The notes under the pieces were generated by a model. It worked only from the letters and a program-made list of their open reading frames with translations, was not told where the DNA came from and did not search any database. A stretch of DNA of 64,000 nt from Pseudomonadota bacterium (lineage in GTDB: Bacteria; Pseudomonadota; Gammaproteobacteria; Steroidobacterales; Steroidobacteraceae), in contig JADJXW010000009.1 in NCBI GenBank assembly GCA_016720075.1, positions 50,001-114,000 on the forward strand, given 5' to 3'. How positions within the stretch are numbered: the stretch's first letter is position 1; every line of letters starts with the position of its first letter. Position numbers and translations under genes: made by a program. This document shows positions 8,621 to 17,308 of this stretch, in pieces.

Positions 8621-9880
8621 TTATTTGCCTTCCTCGGTGACGATCCGCGCACTGCGCTGGTACGTCCAGTACGCACCCGCCCAGTCGATCAGCACCACCA
8701 GCCGGTTGCGGAAGCCGATCAGGAAGTACACGTGCGCCAGCAGCCAGAACCACCAGGCCAGCAGCCCCGAGAAATGCAGCGGCCCCAGGTCGACCACCGC
8801 GGCCATGCGTCCGATGGTGGCCAGCAGGCCGAAGTTGCGGTACCGGAAAGGGGGAGGCGGCTTTGTGGCTATGCGCGCGCTGATGACGCGTGCCACATGT
8901 CGCCCCATCTGCTTGGCCGCTGGCGCAATGCCGGGGACCGGGCCGCTCGATGAGCTGACTGCGGCCAGGTCGCCGGCCACGAAGATTTCCGGGTGGCCAG
9001 GAATGCTCAGGTCAGTCCCGACAATGACGCGCCCGCTGCGGTCCTGCGGCACGCCCAGCGTGCTGGCCAACGGTGAGGCGCTGACCCCCGCTGCCCATAG
9101 CACGGTGCGCGCCGGCACGAACTCTGCGCCGATCCTGACGCCGCTCGCATCGACATGCGTGATGGGTAACCCGGTGCGAACGGTGACGCCCAGGCGCTCG
9201 AGCTGGCGCTGCGCGCTGGCCGAGAGTTCCGGCGTGAAGGCAGGCAGCACCCGCGGTCCGGCTTCCACGAGGATCACGCGCGCGTGCGCGGGATCGATGC
9301 GCCTGAACTCGTTCTTCAGCGTGTGCCGGGAAATTTCCGCCAGCGTGCCGGCCAGTTCAACGCCGGTAGGACCGGCGCCCACGATGACGAAAGTCAGGTG
9401 CTGCTGGGCCTCGCCGGCATCGGCGCAACTCTCGGCATGTTCGAAGGCAGTAAGGATGCGAGCCCTGATCTTCAGCGCATCCGACAGCGTCTTGAGTCCC
9501 GGCGCTTGGCCAGCCCAGTCGTCATGGCCGAAATACGCATGCGAAACGCCGGTGGCCAGCAGCAGGAAATCGAAATCGATGACCTGCGAACCTGCGAAAA
9601 CCTGTCGCGCGACCGGATCGATGCGTTCGACCTCGGCCAGTTGCACGGTGACATTGCGCTGGCGACGCAGGATGTGTCGCAGCGGCGCCGCGATGGACGG
9701 TGCGGCCAGGCCGGCCGTGGCCACCTGGTAGAGAAGTGGCTGGAAGACGTGATGGTTGTGCCGGTCGATCAGCAGGATTTCGACCGGCGCCGCACGCAGC
9801 GCGCGAACGGCCCAGAGTCCTGCAAAACCGCCGCCGATGACGACGAGTCTTGCAGGACGACCGGGCCGCGCCCCCGTCAC
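8621..9880 (-). CDS. ndh: Type II NADH:quinone oxidoreductase (NDH-2)
   Basis: A 419-residue flavoprotein that oxidises NADH and reduces quinone at the inner face of the membrane without proton pumping. The FAD-binding GxGxxG motif is VIGGGFAGL near residue 15. The NAD-binding motif is VIVGAGPTGVELAG near residue 165, and the second FAD contact is IFVAGDLAAV near residue 300. A hydrophobic C-terminal part (HFSGLLAWWFWLLAHVYFLIG) fits membrane attachment. It starts with GTG 18 bases after the molybdo-hydroxylase large-subunit gene and probably belongs to the same leftward operon. Confidence 0.9.
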   Translation of the reverse strand: MTGARPGRPARLVVIGGGFAGLWAVRALRAAPVEILLIDRHNHHVFQPLLYQVATAGLAAPSIAAPLRHILRRQRNVTVQLAEVERIDPVARQVFAGSQVIDFDFLLLATGVSHAYFGHDDWAGQAPGLKTLSDALKIRARILTAFEHAESCADAGEAQQHLTFVIVGAGPTGVELAGTLAEISRHTLKNEFRRIDPAHARVILVEAGPRVLPAFTPELSASAQRQLERLGVTVRTGLPITHVDASGVRIGAEFVPARTVLWAAGVSASPLASTLGVPQDRSGRVIVGTDLSIPGHPEIFVAGDLAAVSSSSGPVPGIAPAAKQMGRHVARVISARIATKPPPPFRYRNFGLLATIGRMAAVVDLGPLHFSGLLAWWFWLLAHVYFLIGFRNRLVVLIDWAGAYWTYQRSARIVTEEGK

Positions 9881-9898
9881 GCTGTCAGCCCTCGGACG

Positions 9899-12112
9899 TC
9901 AGACAATCGTCACGCCCGCGCCGGTCAGCGGCAACTGACGGTAGGTCTTGCCGGTGAGCACTGTCAGCGCATTGGCCACCGCCGGGCCGATGGGCGGGGT
10001 GCCCGGCTCGCCCACGCCGGTGGGGTTGCTGGTCGAGGGCATGATGTGCACCTCGATCTTCGGCACCTGGTTCATGCGCAGAACGGTGTAGTCGTGGAAA
10101 TTCGACTGCTCCACGCGGCCTTCCTTCAGCGTGATGGCGCCGGTGGCGATCGCGGCCAGGCCGTAGATGATGGACGATTCCATCTGCATCTCGACGATGT
10201 TCGGGTTGATCGCGATGCCGCAGTCCACGACGCAGTAGACCTTGTCCACCTTGAAGCCGTTGCCCTGCTTGCGCACCTCGACGACCTCGGCCACCACGGT
10301 GTTGAAGGATTCGTGGATGGCGATGCCGCGTGCGGTGCCGGCCGGCAGGGGCTTGCCCCAGCCCGACTTCTCCGCCGCGGCATTGAGCACCGCGAGGTAT
10401 CGCGGCTTGTCGGCCAGCAGCGTACGGCGCAGTTCAACCGGATCCTGCTTGGTCGCGCGCGCGATGTCATCGATGAAGCACTCGATGGCATAGGCAGTGT
10501 GGGTGGAGCCCACCGACCGCCACCACTGGATGGGCACGCCCAGCTTGGTGGTGTGCAGTTCGACCTGCAGGTTCGGGATGGCGTAGGGGAGGTTGGCCGC
10601 GCCTTCCACCGACGTGAAATCCACCGGCGCGCCGTTGTCGAGCGGCGAACCCGCCAGGATGGACTGGCCCACGATGCGCTGCTGCCAGCCGGTAATCTTG
10701 CCGGACTTGTCCACCGCCGCCTTCAGCGAGTGCAGGTACACGGGCCGGTAGAAACCGGCACGCATGTCGTCTTCACGCGTCCACACCAGCTTCACGGGCT
10801 TGCCCTGCGCGCCGGCCTGGGCGATGGCCACCGTGTCGAGCAGGTAGTCGGCGAAGGAATTGCCGCGCCGGCCGAAGCTGCCGCCCGCGTAGAGCATGTT
10901 GATCTTGATCTGCTCGGGCTTGAGGTTCAGGAACTTGCCGATGGTGCCCTGGTCGGGGGTCTGCATCTGCTCGCCGTTCCAGATCTCGCAGGCGCCATCC
11001 TTGAGCTGCACCACGCAGTTCATCGGCTCCATCGCCGCATGCGCGAGGAACGGGAATTCGTATTCCGCCTCGATGCGGCGCGCGGCGCCGGCCAGCGCCT
11101 TCGCGGCATCACCCTGCTTCTTCGCCTCGAGTCCGGGCTTCTGCGCGGTGACCTTGTACTCGGCGATGATGTCGCTGGAGCTCTGTGTGTAGGCGGAGGA
11201 TTCATCCCAATCCACCTTCACCGCATCGCGGGCCTTCTTGGCGGTCCAGGTGTCCTTCGCAAGCACGGCCACGCCTTCGCGCAGCGGCGTGCGGAACTGC
11301 ACCACATCGACGACGCCCGGCATGGCCTTGGCGGCGGCCGCATCGAAGCTCTTCACCTTGCCGCCAAAGCGCGGCGGGTAGGTGACCATGGTGATCAGCA
11401 TGTCCGGCAGCTTGATGTCCTGCGTGAACATCGCCGTGCCAGTGGACTTGGCCTCGGAATCCACGCGCCGCGCCGGCTGGCCGATCAGCGTGAAGTCCTT
11501 GGGGTCCTTGAGTTTCACTTCCTTGGGGGTGGGCTGCTTCGCGGCCGCGCCGACCAGTTCGCCGAAACCGGCTGACTTGTTCTTGCCGGCATGCGAGACC
11601 ACGCCGTTCTTCACGGTGATCTCGCCGGCGGGCACGCCCCAGTCTGCCGCGGCGGCGGCTACCAGCATCGCGCGCGCGGTGGCGCCGGCCTTGCGCATGG
11701 GTTCCCAGAACGCCGGGGCTGTGCTGCTGCCGCCCGTGCCCTGCAGCGCGCCACCGAAGGCGGGATTGCCGAAGAGCTTCACGTCGGCCGGAGCGCCCTC
11801 GACTTTGACCTTGCTCCAGTCGGCATCCAGTTCCTCGGCCGCGAGCGTGGCAAGGCCGGTGTAGGCGCCCTGACCCAGTTCGGTCTGCGGCGAGATGACG
11901 GTGACGGTGCCGTCGGTGTCAATGCGCAGGTACTGCGTGGCGGTCAGCGGGCCGCCCTTGGCGTCGCCGCTGGCGCAGGCCGTGAGCAGCGAGCCGCCGC
12001 CGAGCACGGCCAGCGTGAGGCCCGCGCCCTTGATGAGGTCGCGGCGACTCATGTCAGGCAGCAGCGCGGCGTTGACGATGGAGAATTCGCGGGAAGTGTT
12101 CTGGTTCTTCAT
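9899..12112 (-). CDS. Tat-exported molybdopterin-binding hydroxylase subunit (IorB-like)
   Basis: A 737-residue xanthine-dehydrogenase-family large subunit of the isoquinoline 1-oxidoreductase beta type, which binds the molybdenum cofactor and hydroxylates N-heterocycles or oxidises aldehydes. The N-terminus carries a twin-arginine motif SRRDLIKGAG (residues 22-31) and then a lipobox LLTAC with Cys46, suggesting a Tat-exported lipoprotein. Motifs such as GGSFGRRGN and GVGEPGTPPIGPAVANA, with a Glu near the Mo site, match the family. The 2Fe-2S subunit gene is 18 bases upstream. The substrate cannot be named from sequence. Confidence 0.9.
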   Translation of the reverse strand: MKNQNTSREFSIVNAALLPDMSRRDLIKGAGLTLAVLGGGSLLTACASGDAKGGPLTATQYLRIDTDGTVTVISPQTELGQGAYTGLATLAAEELDADWSKVKVEGAPADVKLFGNPAFGGALQGTGGSSTAPAFWEPMRKAGATARAMLVAAAAADWGVPAGEITVKNGVVSHAGKNKSAGFGELVGAAAKQPTPKEVKLKDPKDFTLIGQPARRVDSEAKSTGTAMFTQDIKLPDMLITMVTYPPRFGGKVKSFDAAAAKAMPGVVDVVQFRTPLREGVAVLAKDTWTAKKARDAVKVDWDESSAYTQSSSDIIAEYKVTAQKPGLEAKKQGDAAKALAGAARRIEAEYEFPFLAHAAMEPMNCVVQLKDGACEIWNGEQMQTPDQGTIGKFLNLKPEQIKINMLYAGGSFGRRGNSFADYLLDTVAIAQAGAQGKPVKLVWTREDDMRAGFYRPVYLHSLKAAVDKSGKITGWQQRIVGQSILAGSPLDNGAPVDFTSVEGAANLPYAIPNLQVELHTTKLGVPIQWWRSVGSTHTAYAIECFIDDIARATKQDPVELRRTLLADKPRYLAVLNAAAEKSGWGKPLPAGTARGIAIHESFNTVVAEVVEVRKQGNGFKVDKVYCVVDCGIAINPNIVEMQMESSIIYGLAAIATGAITLKEGRVEQSNFHDYTVLRMNQVPKIEVHIMPSTSNPTGVGEPGTPPIGPAVANALTVLTGKTYRQLPLTGAGVTIV

Positions 12113-12130
12113 GGTGGTGATTCTTCCGTA

Positions 12131-12589
12131 TCAGGCCAGGGCCGCGGCGGCGCGATGGATGGCGGCGCGGATGCGCACGTAGGTGCCGCAGCGGCAGATG
12201 TTGCCCGTCATGGCGGCATCGATGTCGGCATCGGTGGGCGCCTTGTTCTGCGCCAGCAGCGCCGTGGCGCTCATGATCTGGCCCGACTGGCAGTACCCGC
12301 ACTGGGGCACGTTTTCGGCAACCCAGGCTTCCTGCACGGCCTTGCCCACGGATTCGGATGCCACGCTCTCGATGGTGGTGATCTTCTTGCCGGCCACTGC
12401 CGAGACCGGCAGCACGCAGCTGCGCGTGGCCTGGCCGTCGATGTGCACCGTGCACGCGCCGCACTGGGCCATGCCGCACCCGAACTTGGTGCCGGTGAGG
12501 TTCAGGTGGTCGCGCAGCACCCACAGCAGGGGTGTGTCGTCGGCGGCGTCGGTGGTAAGCGTCTTGCCGTTGACGTCGAGGGTAATCAT
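12131..12589 (-). CDS. 2Fe-2S subunit of the molybdo-hydroxylase (IorA-like)
   Basis: A 152-residue small subunit with two [2Fe-2S] clusters. The plant-ferredoxin-type motif is CGMAQCGACTVH (N-terminal half) and the helical-domain motif is CGYCQSG followed by CRCGTY. It passes electrons from the Mo subunit. ATG at 12589 is chosen because GGAG lies six bases upstream; an ATG four codons earlier (12601) has no such site. It has no signal peptide of its own, so it probably leaves the cell bound to the Tat-targeted large subunit. Confidence 0.93.
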   Translation of the reverse strand: MITLDVNGKTLTTDAADDTPLLWVLRDHLNLTGTKFGCGMAQCGACTVHIDGQATRSCVLPVSAVAGKKITTIESVASESVGKAVQEAWVAENVPQCGYCQSGQIMSATALLAQNKAPTDADIDAAMTGNICRCGTYVRIRAAIHRAAAALA

Positions 12590-12634
12590 CGGGGGCTCCA
12601 TGGGATGAGGGGTCCGGGAAAACCGGCATTATCC

Positions 12635-12640
12635 TACAAT
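12635..12640 (+). promoter_or_regulatory. Candidate -10 box for xdhC, predicting a near-leaderless transcript
   Basis: TACAAT ends ten bases before the ATG at 12650, so transcription would begin around 12647. No Shine-Dalgarno sequence lies between. No good -35 box was seen. The 60-base divergent region (12590-12649) also serves the molybdo-hydroxylase operon. Confidence 0.45.
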
Positions 12641-12649
12641 CGCACTGCA

Positions 12650-12979
12650 ATGACCGATTCCTCTCCAGAGCTGGATCTGCTCACCGTGGCGCTGGGCTGG
12701 CGCGACGCCGGCCAGCGCGTGGCGGTGGCGACGGTGGTCTCCACCTGGGGATCGGCGCCGCGCGCCGCCGGCAGCCAGCTGGTGTGCAATGAACAGGGCC
12801 AGTTCGCGGGTTCCGTGTCGGGCGGCTGCGTGGAAGTGGATGTCATCCAGGCGGCAGCAGGCGTCATGTCCAGCGGGGAATCGCGCCTGCTCGAATATGG
12901 CGTCAGCGATGAACTGGCATTCAGCGTGGGCCTGGCCTGCGGTGGCCGGATCCGCGTGTATGTAGAGGCGCTGGAGTAA
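12650..12979 (+). CDS. XdhC/CoxI family protein, N-terminal-domain half
   Basis: A 109-residue stand-alone version of the N-terminal XdhC/CoxI domain, with ATVVSTWGSAPR and VSGGCVE motifs. XdhC-type chaperones bind molybdenum cofactor, help to sulfurate it and insert it into xanthine-dehydrogenase-family enzymes. Its stop codon overlaps the next start (TAATG), so the two halves of a classical XdhC are made from coupled genes. The target is presumably the divergent molybdo-hydroxylase. The start is supported by a -10 box only. Confidence 0.88.
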   Translation: MTDSSPELDLLTVALGWRDAGQRVAVATVVSTWGSAPRAAGSQLVCNEQGQFAGSVSGGCVEVDVIQAAAGVMSSGESRLLEYGVSDELAFSVGLACGGRIRVYVEALE

Positions 12980-13677
12980 TGCGCCGCGGGATGGCCGAAG
13001 CCCTGTTGGTCGCGCGCCGTGCGCTGCGCCCAGTGGTGCTGGTGACGCCGCTGGACGGCGGCGCCCAGCGTCTGCTGGGTGAAACCGAACTCGAACTCCT
13101 GGTCAGCACCGATCCCGAGCTTTCTGCGGCAGTCCGCGAGGCGCTGCGCAGTGATCGCGCCACGGTGTTCACCCGCGACGGCGTGGAACAGTTGCTCACG
13201 CCGCACAACCCGCCGCTTCGACTGGTGGTCGTCGGGGCAGTGCACATCAGCGAAGCACTGTGCGCGATGGCGCGGCAGTGCGGCTATGCCGTCAGCGTCA
13301 TCGATCCACGCTCCGCCTTCCTGCGTCCGGAGCGATTTCCGGGCGTCGAGCTCATCGGGCAATGGCCGCAGCAGGCCTTTGCCCAGCTCAAGCCCGACGC
13401 GCGCACGGCGGTCGTGCTGCTGACGCACGACCCGAAGATCGATGATCCGGCGCTGCTGGCCGTGCTGCCGACGCAGGCCTTCTACGTGGGCGCGCTGGGA
13501 TCCACGCGCACGCATGCAAAGCGGCTCGAGCGTCTCGCTGCGGCTGGCGTGGGCGAAGCCGATCGCGCGCGCATCCACGGCCCGGCCGGTCTTTCGATCG
13601 GCGCGCGCACACCGGCGGAAATCGCGGTTTCGGTGCTGGCGCAGGTCACCGCTGAACTGCGCGGGAGCAAGTCGTGA
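12979..13677 (+). CDS. XdhC family protein, Rossmann-domain half
   Basis: A 232-residue protein with the XdhC C-terminal Rossmann domain: LRLVVVGAVHISEALC near residue 80, VSVIDPRSAFLRPERFP, VVLLTHDPKIDDPALL and YVGALGSTRTHAKR. With the preceding gene it reconstitutes a full-length XdhC cofactor chaperone. It overlaps its upstream neighbour by one base and the following molybdopterin-binding gene by four (ATGA-type junction region at 13674-13677). Confidence 0.9.
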   Translation: MRRGMAEALLVARRALRPVVLVTPLDGGAQRLLGETELELLVSTDPELSAAVREALRSDRATVFTRDGVEQLLTPHNPPLRLVVVGAVHISEALCAMARQCGYAVSVIDPRSAFLRPERFPGVELIGQWPQQAFAQLKPDARTAVVLLTHDPKIDDPALLAVLPTQAFYVGALGSTRTHAKRLERLAAAGVGEADRARIHGPAGLSIGARTPAEIAVSVLAQVTAELRGSKS

Positions 13678-14747
13678 ACTTCGGTCCGGTTGCGGTGCGG
13701 GAGGCTGCCGGGTGCGTCCTGGCGCACAGCGTGAAGCTGCCGGGTGGCGCGCTGAAGAAGGGGGCGGTGCTCGGCGTCGCTGAGATGCAGCGCCTGATCG
13801 AGGCTGGCATCCATGATGTCGTCGTGGCGCGGCTCGAATCCGATGACGTGGCCGAAGACGACGCCGCGATGCAGGTGGCGCGCGCGCTGGGTGGCGCGGA
13901 TGCGGATATCGGCAACGCCGGCACGGGCCGCGTGAACCTGTATGCGCGGCATGCCGGACTGCTGATGCTCGATGCGGCGCGCGTCCATGCGGCCAATGCG
14001 GTGAACGAGGGGCTCACCGTGGCAACCCTGCATTCCGAATCGCCGGTGGCACTGGGCCAGATGCTCGCCACTGTGAAGATCATTCCCTATGCGGTGCCGC
14101 GGGCGGCGCTGGCGCAGGTGCTCGCGAGCCTGCGTGGCGATGCGGCTCCCGAGACAGGTCGGCGCGCGCTGCGCGTTGCGGCATGGCGACCTTCCGCGAC
14201 CGGTCTGGTGATGACGCGCACGGCTGAAACGGCGGATTCCATGCTGGCCAAGATGCGCGAGTCCGTTGCCGGGCGCCTCGAACCGCTGGGCGCCGGATTG
14301 CTCGTGGAAGACACCGTGCCGCACGAGCCGCTGGCGGTGGCTGACGCGCTGCGCCGCATGACGGCTCGCGCCGAACCGCCGCAGCTGCTGCTGGTGTCGG
14401 GCATCGCGGCCACGGTGGATCGCCGCGATGTGGTGCCCGCGGCAATGGTGATGGCGGGAGGGCGCGTGCTGCACGCGGGCATGCCGGTGGATCCGGGTAA
14501 CCTGCTGGTAGTGGGCGAATTGCCCGGGCGGGATGCGCCGGTTCCCGTGGTGGGAATACCCACCTGCGCCCGCTCCCCCAAGCTCAATGGTTTCGATTTC
14601 GTTCTGCGCAGGCTGGTGGCGGGCGAACCGGTCACGCCTGCGGCTATCATGGCGATGGGCGTGGGCGGGCTTCTGACAGAGATCGAATCCCGCCCGATGC
14701 CGCGCGATCCGCGGCGACGCGAGACGAACAACAAACCGGGGGCGTGA
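13674..14747 (+). CDS. Molybdopterin-binding protein (MoeA/MogA-like domain)
   Basis: A 357-residue protein with a MoCF-biosynthesis-type fold in its C-terminal two-thirds (LLLVSGIAATVDRRDVVP near 240, AGMPVDPGNLLVVGEL near 265, VVGIPTCARSPKLNGFDFVL near 295). In related proteobacterial clusters this domain is fused to a MobA/MocA-like nucleotidyltransferase; here the nucleotidyltransferase part is absent. Context next to split XdhC suggests a role in cofactor maturation for the molybdo-hydroxylase. It starts with GTG inside the stop region of the preceding gene. Confidence 0.82.
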   Translation: MNFGPVAVREAAGCVLAHSVKLPGGALKKGAVLGVAEMQRLIEAGIHDVVVARLESDDVAEDDAAMQVARALGGADADIGNAGTGRVNLYARHAGLLMLDAARVHAANAVNEGLTVATLHSESPVALGQMLATVKIIPYAVPRAALAQVLASLRGDAAPETGRRALRVAAWRPSATGLVMTRTAETADSMLAKMRESVAGRLEPLGAGLLVEDTVPHEPLAVADALRRMTARAEPPQLLLVSGIAATVDRRDVVPAAMVMAGGRVLHAGMPVDPGNLLVVGELPGRDAPVPVVGIPTCARSPKLNGFDFVLRRLVAGEPVTPAAIMAMGVGGLLTEIESRPMPRDPRRRETNNKPGA

Positions 14748-14749
14748 AC

Positions 14750-15610
14750 ATGCGCGAGTTCGACGAAAAGAGCGTGACTGCGGCCGTGCTGGCGCGCATG
14801 GACGATTGCCAGGACGCACGTTTCAAGCAGGTGATGACCTCGCTGGTCACGCACCTGCACGATTTCGTGCGCGATGTGAAACTCACCGAAGCCGAGTGGA
14901 TCACCGCCATCCAGTTCCTCACCGACACCGGCAAGATGTGCTCCGACAAGCGGCAGGAGTTCATCCTGCTGTCCGACACCCTCGGCGTCTCCATCCTCGT
15001 CATCACGATCAACAACCCGGCGGATGGCGGCACCACCGATTCCACCGTGCTGGGGCCCTATTACTGGGAAGGCGCGCCGGAACTGCCGCTGGGCGCGAAC
15101 CTGGCGGTGGGCGTGAAGGGCGAGCCGACGTACTACTCCGGCCGGGTACTGAGCAACGATGGCAGTCCCATCGCCGGGGCCATCCTCGACGTGTGGTCCG
15201 GCGACGGCGAGGGCACCTATGACATGCAGATGGAGGGCGATGTGGGCATGAAGGCCCGTGGTCGCATCCGCACCGATGCCCAGGGTCGCTACAGCTTCCG
15301 GTCGATCAAGCCCGAGTTCTACCCGGTGCCCACCGATGGTCCCGTGGGACGCATGCTGAACAAGATGGGGCGGCATCCGATGCGTCCCGGCCACATCCAC
15401 ATGATCGTGTCGGCCGTGGGCCACCATGCCGTGACCACGCATCTGTTTGCGGCCGGCAGCCAATACATCGATTCGGACGCCGTGTTTGGCGTGAAGGAAT
15501 CGCTGATCACCCCGTTCGCGAAGCACCCAGCCGGCACGGCGCCGGATGGCACGAAGCTCGACGTTCCGTTCTACACGGTCAATTACGACTTCCGGCTGCG
15601 CAAGGGCTGA
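14750..15610 (+). CDS. Intradiol ring-cleavage dioxygenase (catechol/hydroxyquinol 1,2-dioxygenase type)
   Basis: A 286-residue non-haem Fe(III) dioxygenase that opens catechol-type rings between the hydroxyls. Expected iron ligands are Tyr157 (GTYDMQ), Tyr191 (EFYPVPTDGP), His215 and His217 (RPGHIHM), with the spacing usual for the family. The N-terminal helical dimerisation domain ends near residue 95. ATG 14750 is used; a GTG two codons earlier overlaps the previous stop. It lies at the 3' end of the cofactor-maturation genes, which may mean that the hydroxylase produces an aromatic diol for it. Whether catechol or hydroxyquinol is preferred cannot be told. Confidence 0.88.
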   Translation: MREFDEKSVTAAVLARMDDCQDARFKQVMTSLVTHLHDFVRDVKLTEAEWITAIQFLTDTGKMCSDKRQEFILLSDTLGVSILVITINNPADGGTTDSTVLGPYYWEGAPELPLGANLAVGVKGEPTYYSGRVLSNDGSPIAGAILDVWSGDGEGTYDMQMEGDVGMKARGRIRTDAQGRYSFRSIKPEFYPVPTDGPVGRMLNKMGRHPMRPGHIHMIVSAVGHHAVTTHLFAAGSQYIDSDAVFGVKESLITPFAKHPAGTAPDGTKLDVPFYTVNYDFRLRKG

Positions 15611-15625
15611 TTGCCCGGGCGAAGT

Positions 15626-15701
15626 TGGCGCTCCCTACCGGATTCGAACCGGTGTACTAGCCTTGAGAGGGCTATGTCCTGGGCCTCTAGACGAAGGGAG
15701 C
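15626..15701 (-). tRNA. tRNA-Glu (CTC)
   Basis: A 76-base cloverleaf on the minus strand with acceptor GCTCCCT/AGGGAGC and an encoded GCCA end. The anticodon stem TAGCC/GGCTA encloses loop CTCTCAA, giving anticodon CTC, and the T-loop is TTCGAAT. It reads GAG, which E. coli reads by wobble with its TTC tRNA. It is the second glutamate isoacceptor in the window. Confidence 0.95.
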
Positions 15702-15724
15702 GTGGCCGGATGGCGGGGCGCGGT

Positions 15725-15752
15725 ATTATAGGCGCCTCCGATTCGCGCTCAA
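15725..15752 (-). promoter_or_regulatory. Promoter of tRNA-Glu(CTC)
   Basis: On the minus strand, TTGAGC (15752-15747), a 16-base spacer and TATAAT (15730-15725) are followed by a GC-only discriminator and the tRNA 5' end about 24 bases downstream. This is a strong stable-RNA promoter. It lies within the region in which a longer pcnB reading frame would begin, which argues that pcnB starts further downstream. Confidence 0.75.
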
Positions 15753-15787
15753 GTCCCATAGAAGAAAACGCCCGGAAAATCCAAGCT

Positions 15788-17308
15788 TTGAATCCTGACT
15801 CCGACTCCCAGGCCATTGGCCGCACGCCGCGCATCATCCCGCGCGCCGAACACACCATATCGCGGCGGAACATCTCGCCAAACGCCCTGCGCGTGCTCTA
15901 CAGGCTGCGGGAGGGCGGCTACCAGGGTTTCCTGGTCGGGGGCTGCCTGCGCGACCTGCTGCTGGGCGTGGAACCCAAGGACTTCGACGTCGCCACCAGC
16001 GCGCGGCCCGAAGAGGTCAGGCGGCTGTTCCGCAATTGCCGCCTGATCGGCAGGCGCTTTCGCCTGGCGCATGTGTTCTTCGGCCACGAGATCATCGAGG
16101 TGGCCACCTTCCGTGCCGCCAGCGCGCCCTCGCAGGGCGAGGAAACCGAGGACGATCCCGACATCCTGCCCGAGGTGGGAGCCAGCGAGGACAACCCCGA
16201 AGACGAGGCCGAGTCGGACCATGAGCGCGAGCGCGATGCCGAGCTCGCCGAGCGCGACGAGCGCGACGACGATCCGACCGACCGCGTGCTGAATGAAGGC
16301 GGGCGCATTCTTCGCGACAACAGCTACGGCACCATCGAAGAAGACGTGTGGCGGCGCGATTTCACCTGCAACGCGCTGTACTACAACATCGAGGATTTCT
16401 CGCTGTGGGATTTCACCGGCGCCATGGAAGACATCCAGGCGCGCCGCCTGCGGCTCATTGGCGACGCCACGCAGCGCTATCGCGAGGATCCGGTGCGCAT
16501 GCTGCGCGCGGCGCGCTTCGAGGCCAAGCTGGGATTCACGCTGGATGCGGACACCGAGGCCGGCATCGCACACCTGGGCGAGGCGCTGCGCGAGGTGCCG
16601 GCGGCCCGGCTCTTCGACGAGACACTGAAGCTCTTCCTCACCGGGCACGGGGTGAAGTCGCTGGAGGTGCTGCGCCGCCGCGGCCTGCTGGATGTGCTGT
16701 ATCCGGGCGTCGAGAAATTCCTCGTTCGGCATCCCGGCAGCCTGGTGGAAAAGATGCTCGTCGCGGGCCTCGAGAACACCGACGAGAGAGTGAGGGCGGG
16801 AAAGTCGGTCACGCCCACCTTCCTCTTCACGTTGCTGCTCTACGGGCCCATCGCCGCGTACATCGAGAAGCAGCCCCAGGAACAATGGGGCGATGTGGGC
16901 ACCATCCTCGATGGCTGCGACCACGCGCTGCGCGAGGCGCTGCAGCGGGTGATGATCCCGAGGCGGTTTTCCCTGGGCGTGCGCGACATGTTCGCGCTGC
17001 AGCCACAGCTGGAGAATCCCCGCAGTCGCCGCGTGCTGCGACTGATCGAGCAGCCGCGCTTCCGCGCCGGCTACGACCTGCTGCTGCTTCGGGCCAAGGT
17101 GGGCATGGCGCCGCGCGAGGTGGCCGACTGGTGGACCGCGCTGCAGGCGGCTTCTCCCCAGCAGCGCCAGGACATGGCCATGGCGCTTGAGGCCGCGCGC
17201 GGCCGCTCGGGCCGCAGCGAGGGTAGCGGCGAGGGTGACGAGGGTGGCGCAGGACCGGATCGCCCGCGACGCCGTCGCCGGCGCAGAAGGCCCGCGGGCC
17301 CTGAATGA
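15788..17308 (+). CDS. pcnB: Poly(A) polymerase I (CCA-adding-enzyme superfamily)
   Basis: Adds 3' poly(A) tails that promote RNA decay. The nucleotidyltransferase core shows GGCLRDLLLG and DFDVATSARPEEVRRLF, then RRDFTCNALYYN and the RYREDPVRMLRAARFEAKLGF segment diagnostic of bacterial PcnB. A highly acidic insertion (about 16138-16284, rich in E/D/R) separates EVATFRA from the RILRDNSYGTIEED motif and is clearly longer than in E. coli. The C-terminus is Arg-rich and basic. TTG at 15788 (about 506 residues) is preferred because ATG 15710 lies inside the divergent tRNA promoter; the start is uncertain. Confidence 0.93.
   Translation: MNPDSDSQAIGRTPRIIPRAEHTISRRNISPNALRVLYRLREGGYQGFLVGGCLRDLLLGVEPKDFDVATSARPEEVRRLFRNCRLIGRRFRLAHVFFGHEIIEVATFRAASAPSQGEETEDDPDILPEVGASEDNPEDEAESDHERERDAELAERDERDDDPTDRVLNEGGRILRDNSYGTIEEDVWRRDFTCNALYYNIEDFSLWDFTGAMEDIQARRLRLIGDATQRYREDPVRMLRAARFEAKLGFTLDADTEAGIAHLGEALREVPAARLFDETLKLFLTGHGVKSLEVLRRRGLLDVLYPGVEKFLVRHPGSLVEKMLVAGLENTDERVRAGKSVTPTFLFTLLLYGPIAAYIEKQPQEQWGDVGTILDGCDHALREALQRVMIPRRFSLGVRDMFALQPQLENPRSRRVLRLIEQPRFRAGYDLLLLRAKVGMAPREVADWWTALQAASPQQRQDMAMALEAARGRSGRSEGSGEGDEGGAGPDRPRRRRRRRRPAGPE

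Noticed and set aside
9284..11575. A 763-codon plus-strand open frame
   Set aside because: It lies antisense to the clearly homologous molybdo-hydroxylase and NDH-2 genes, has low-complexity His/Arg/Gly-rich sequence and no domain. It is a by-product of high G+C.
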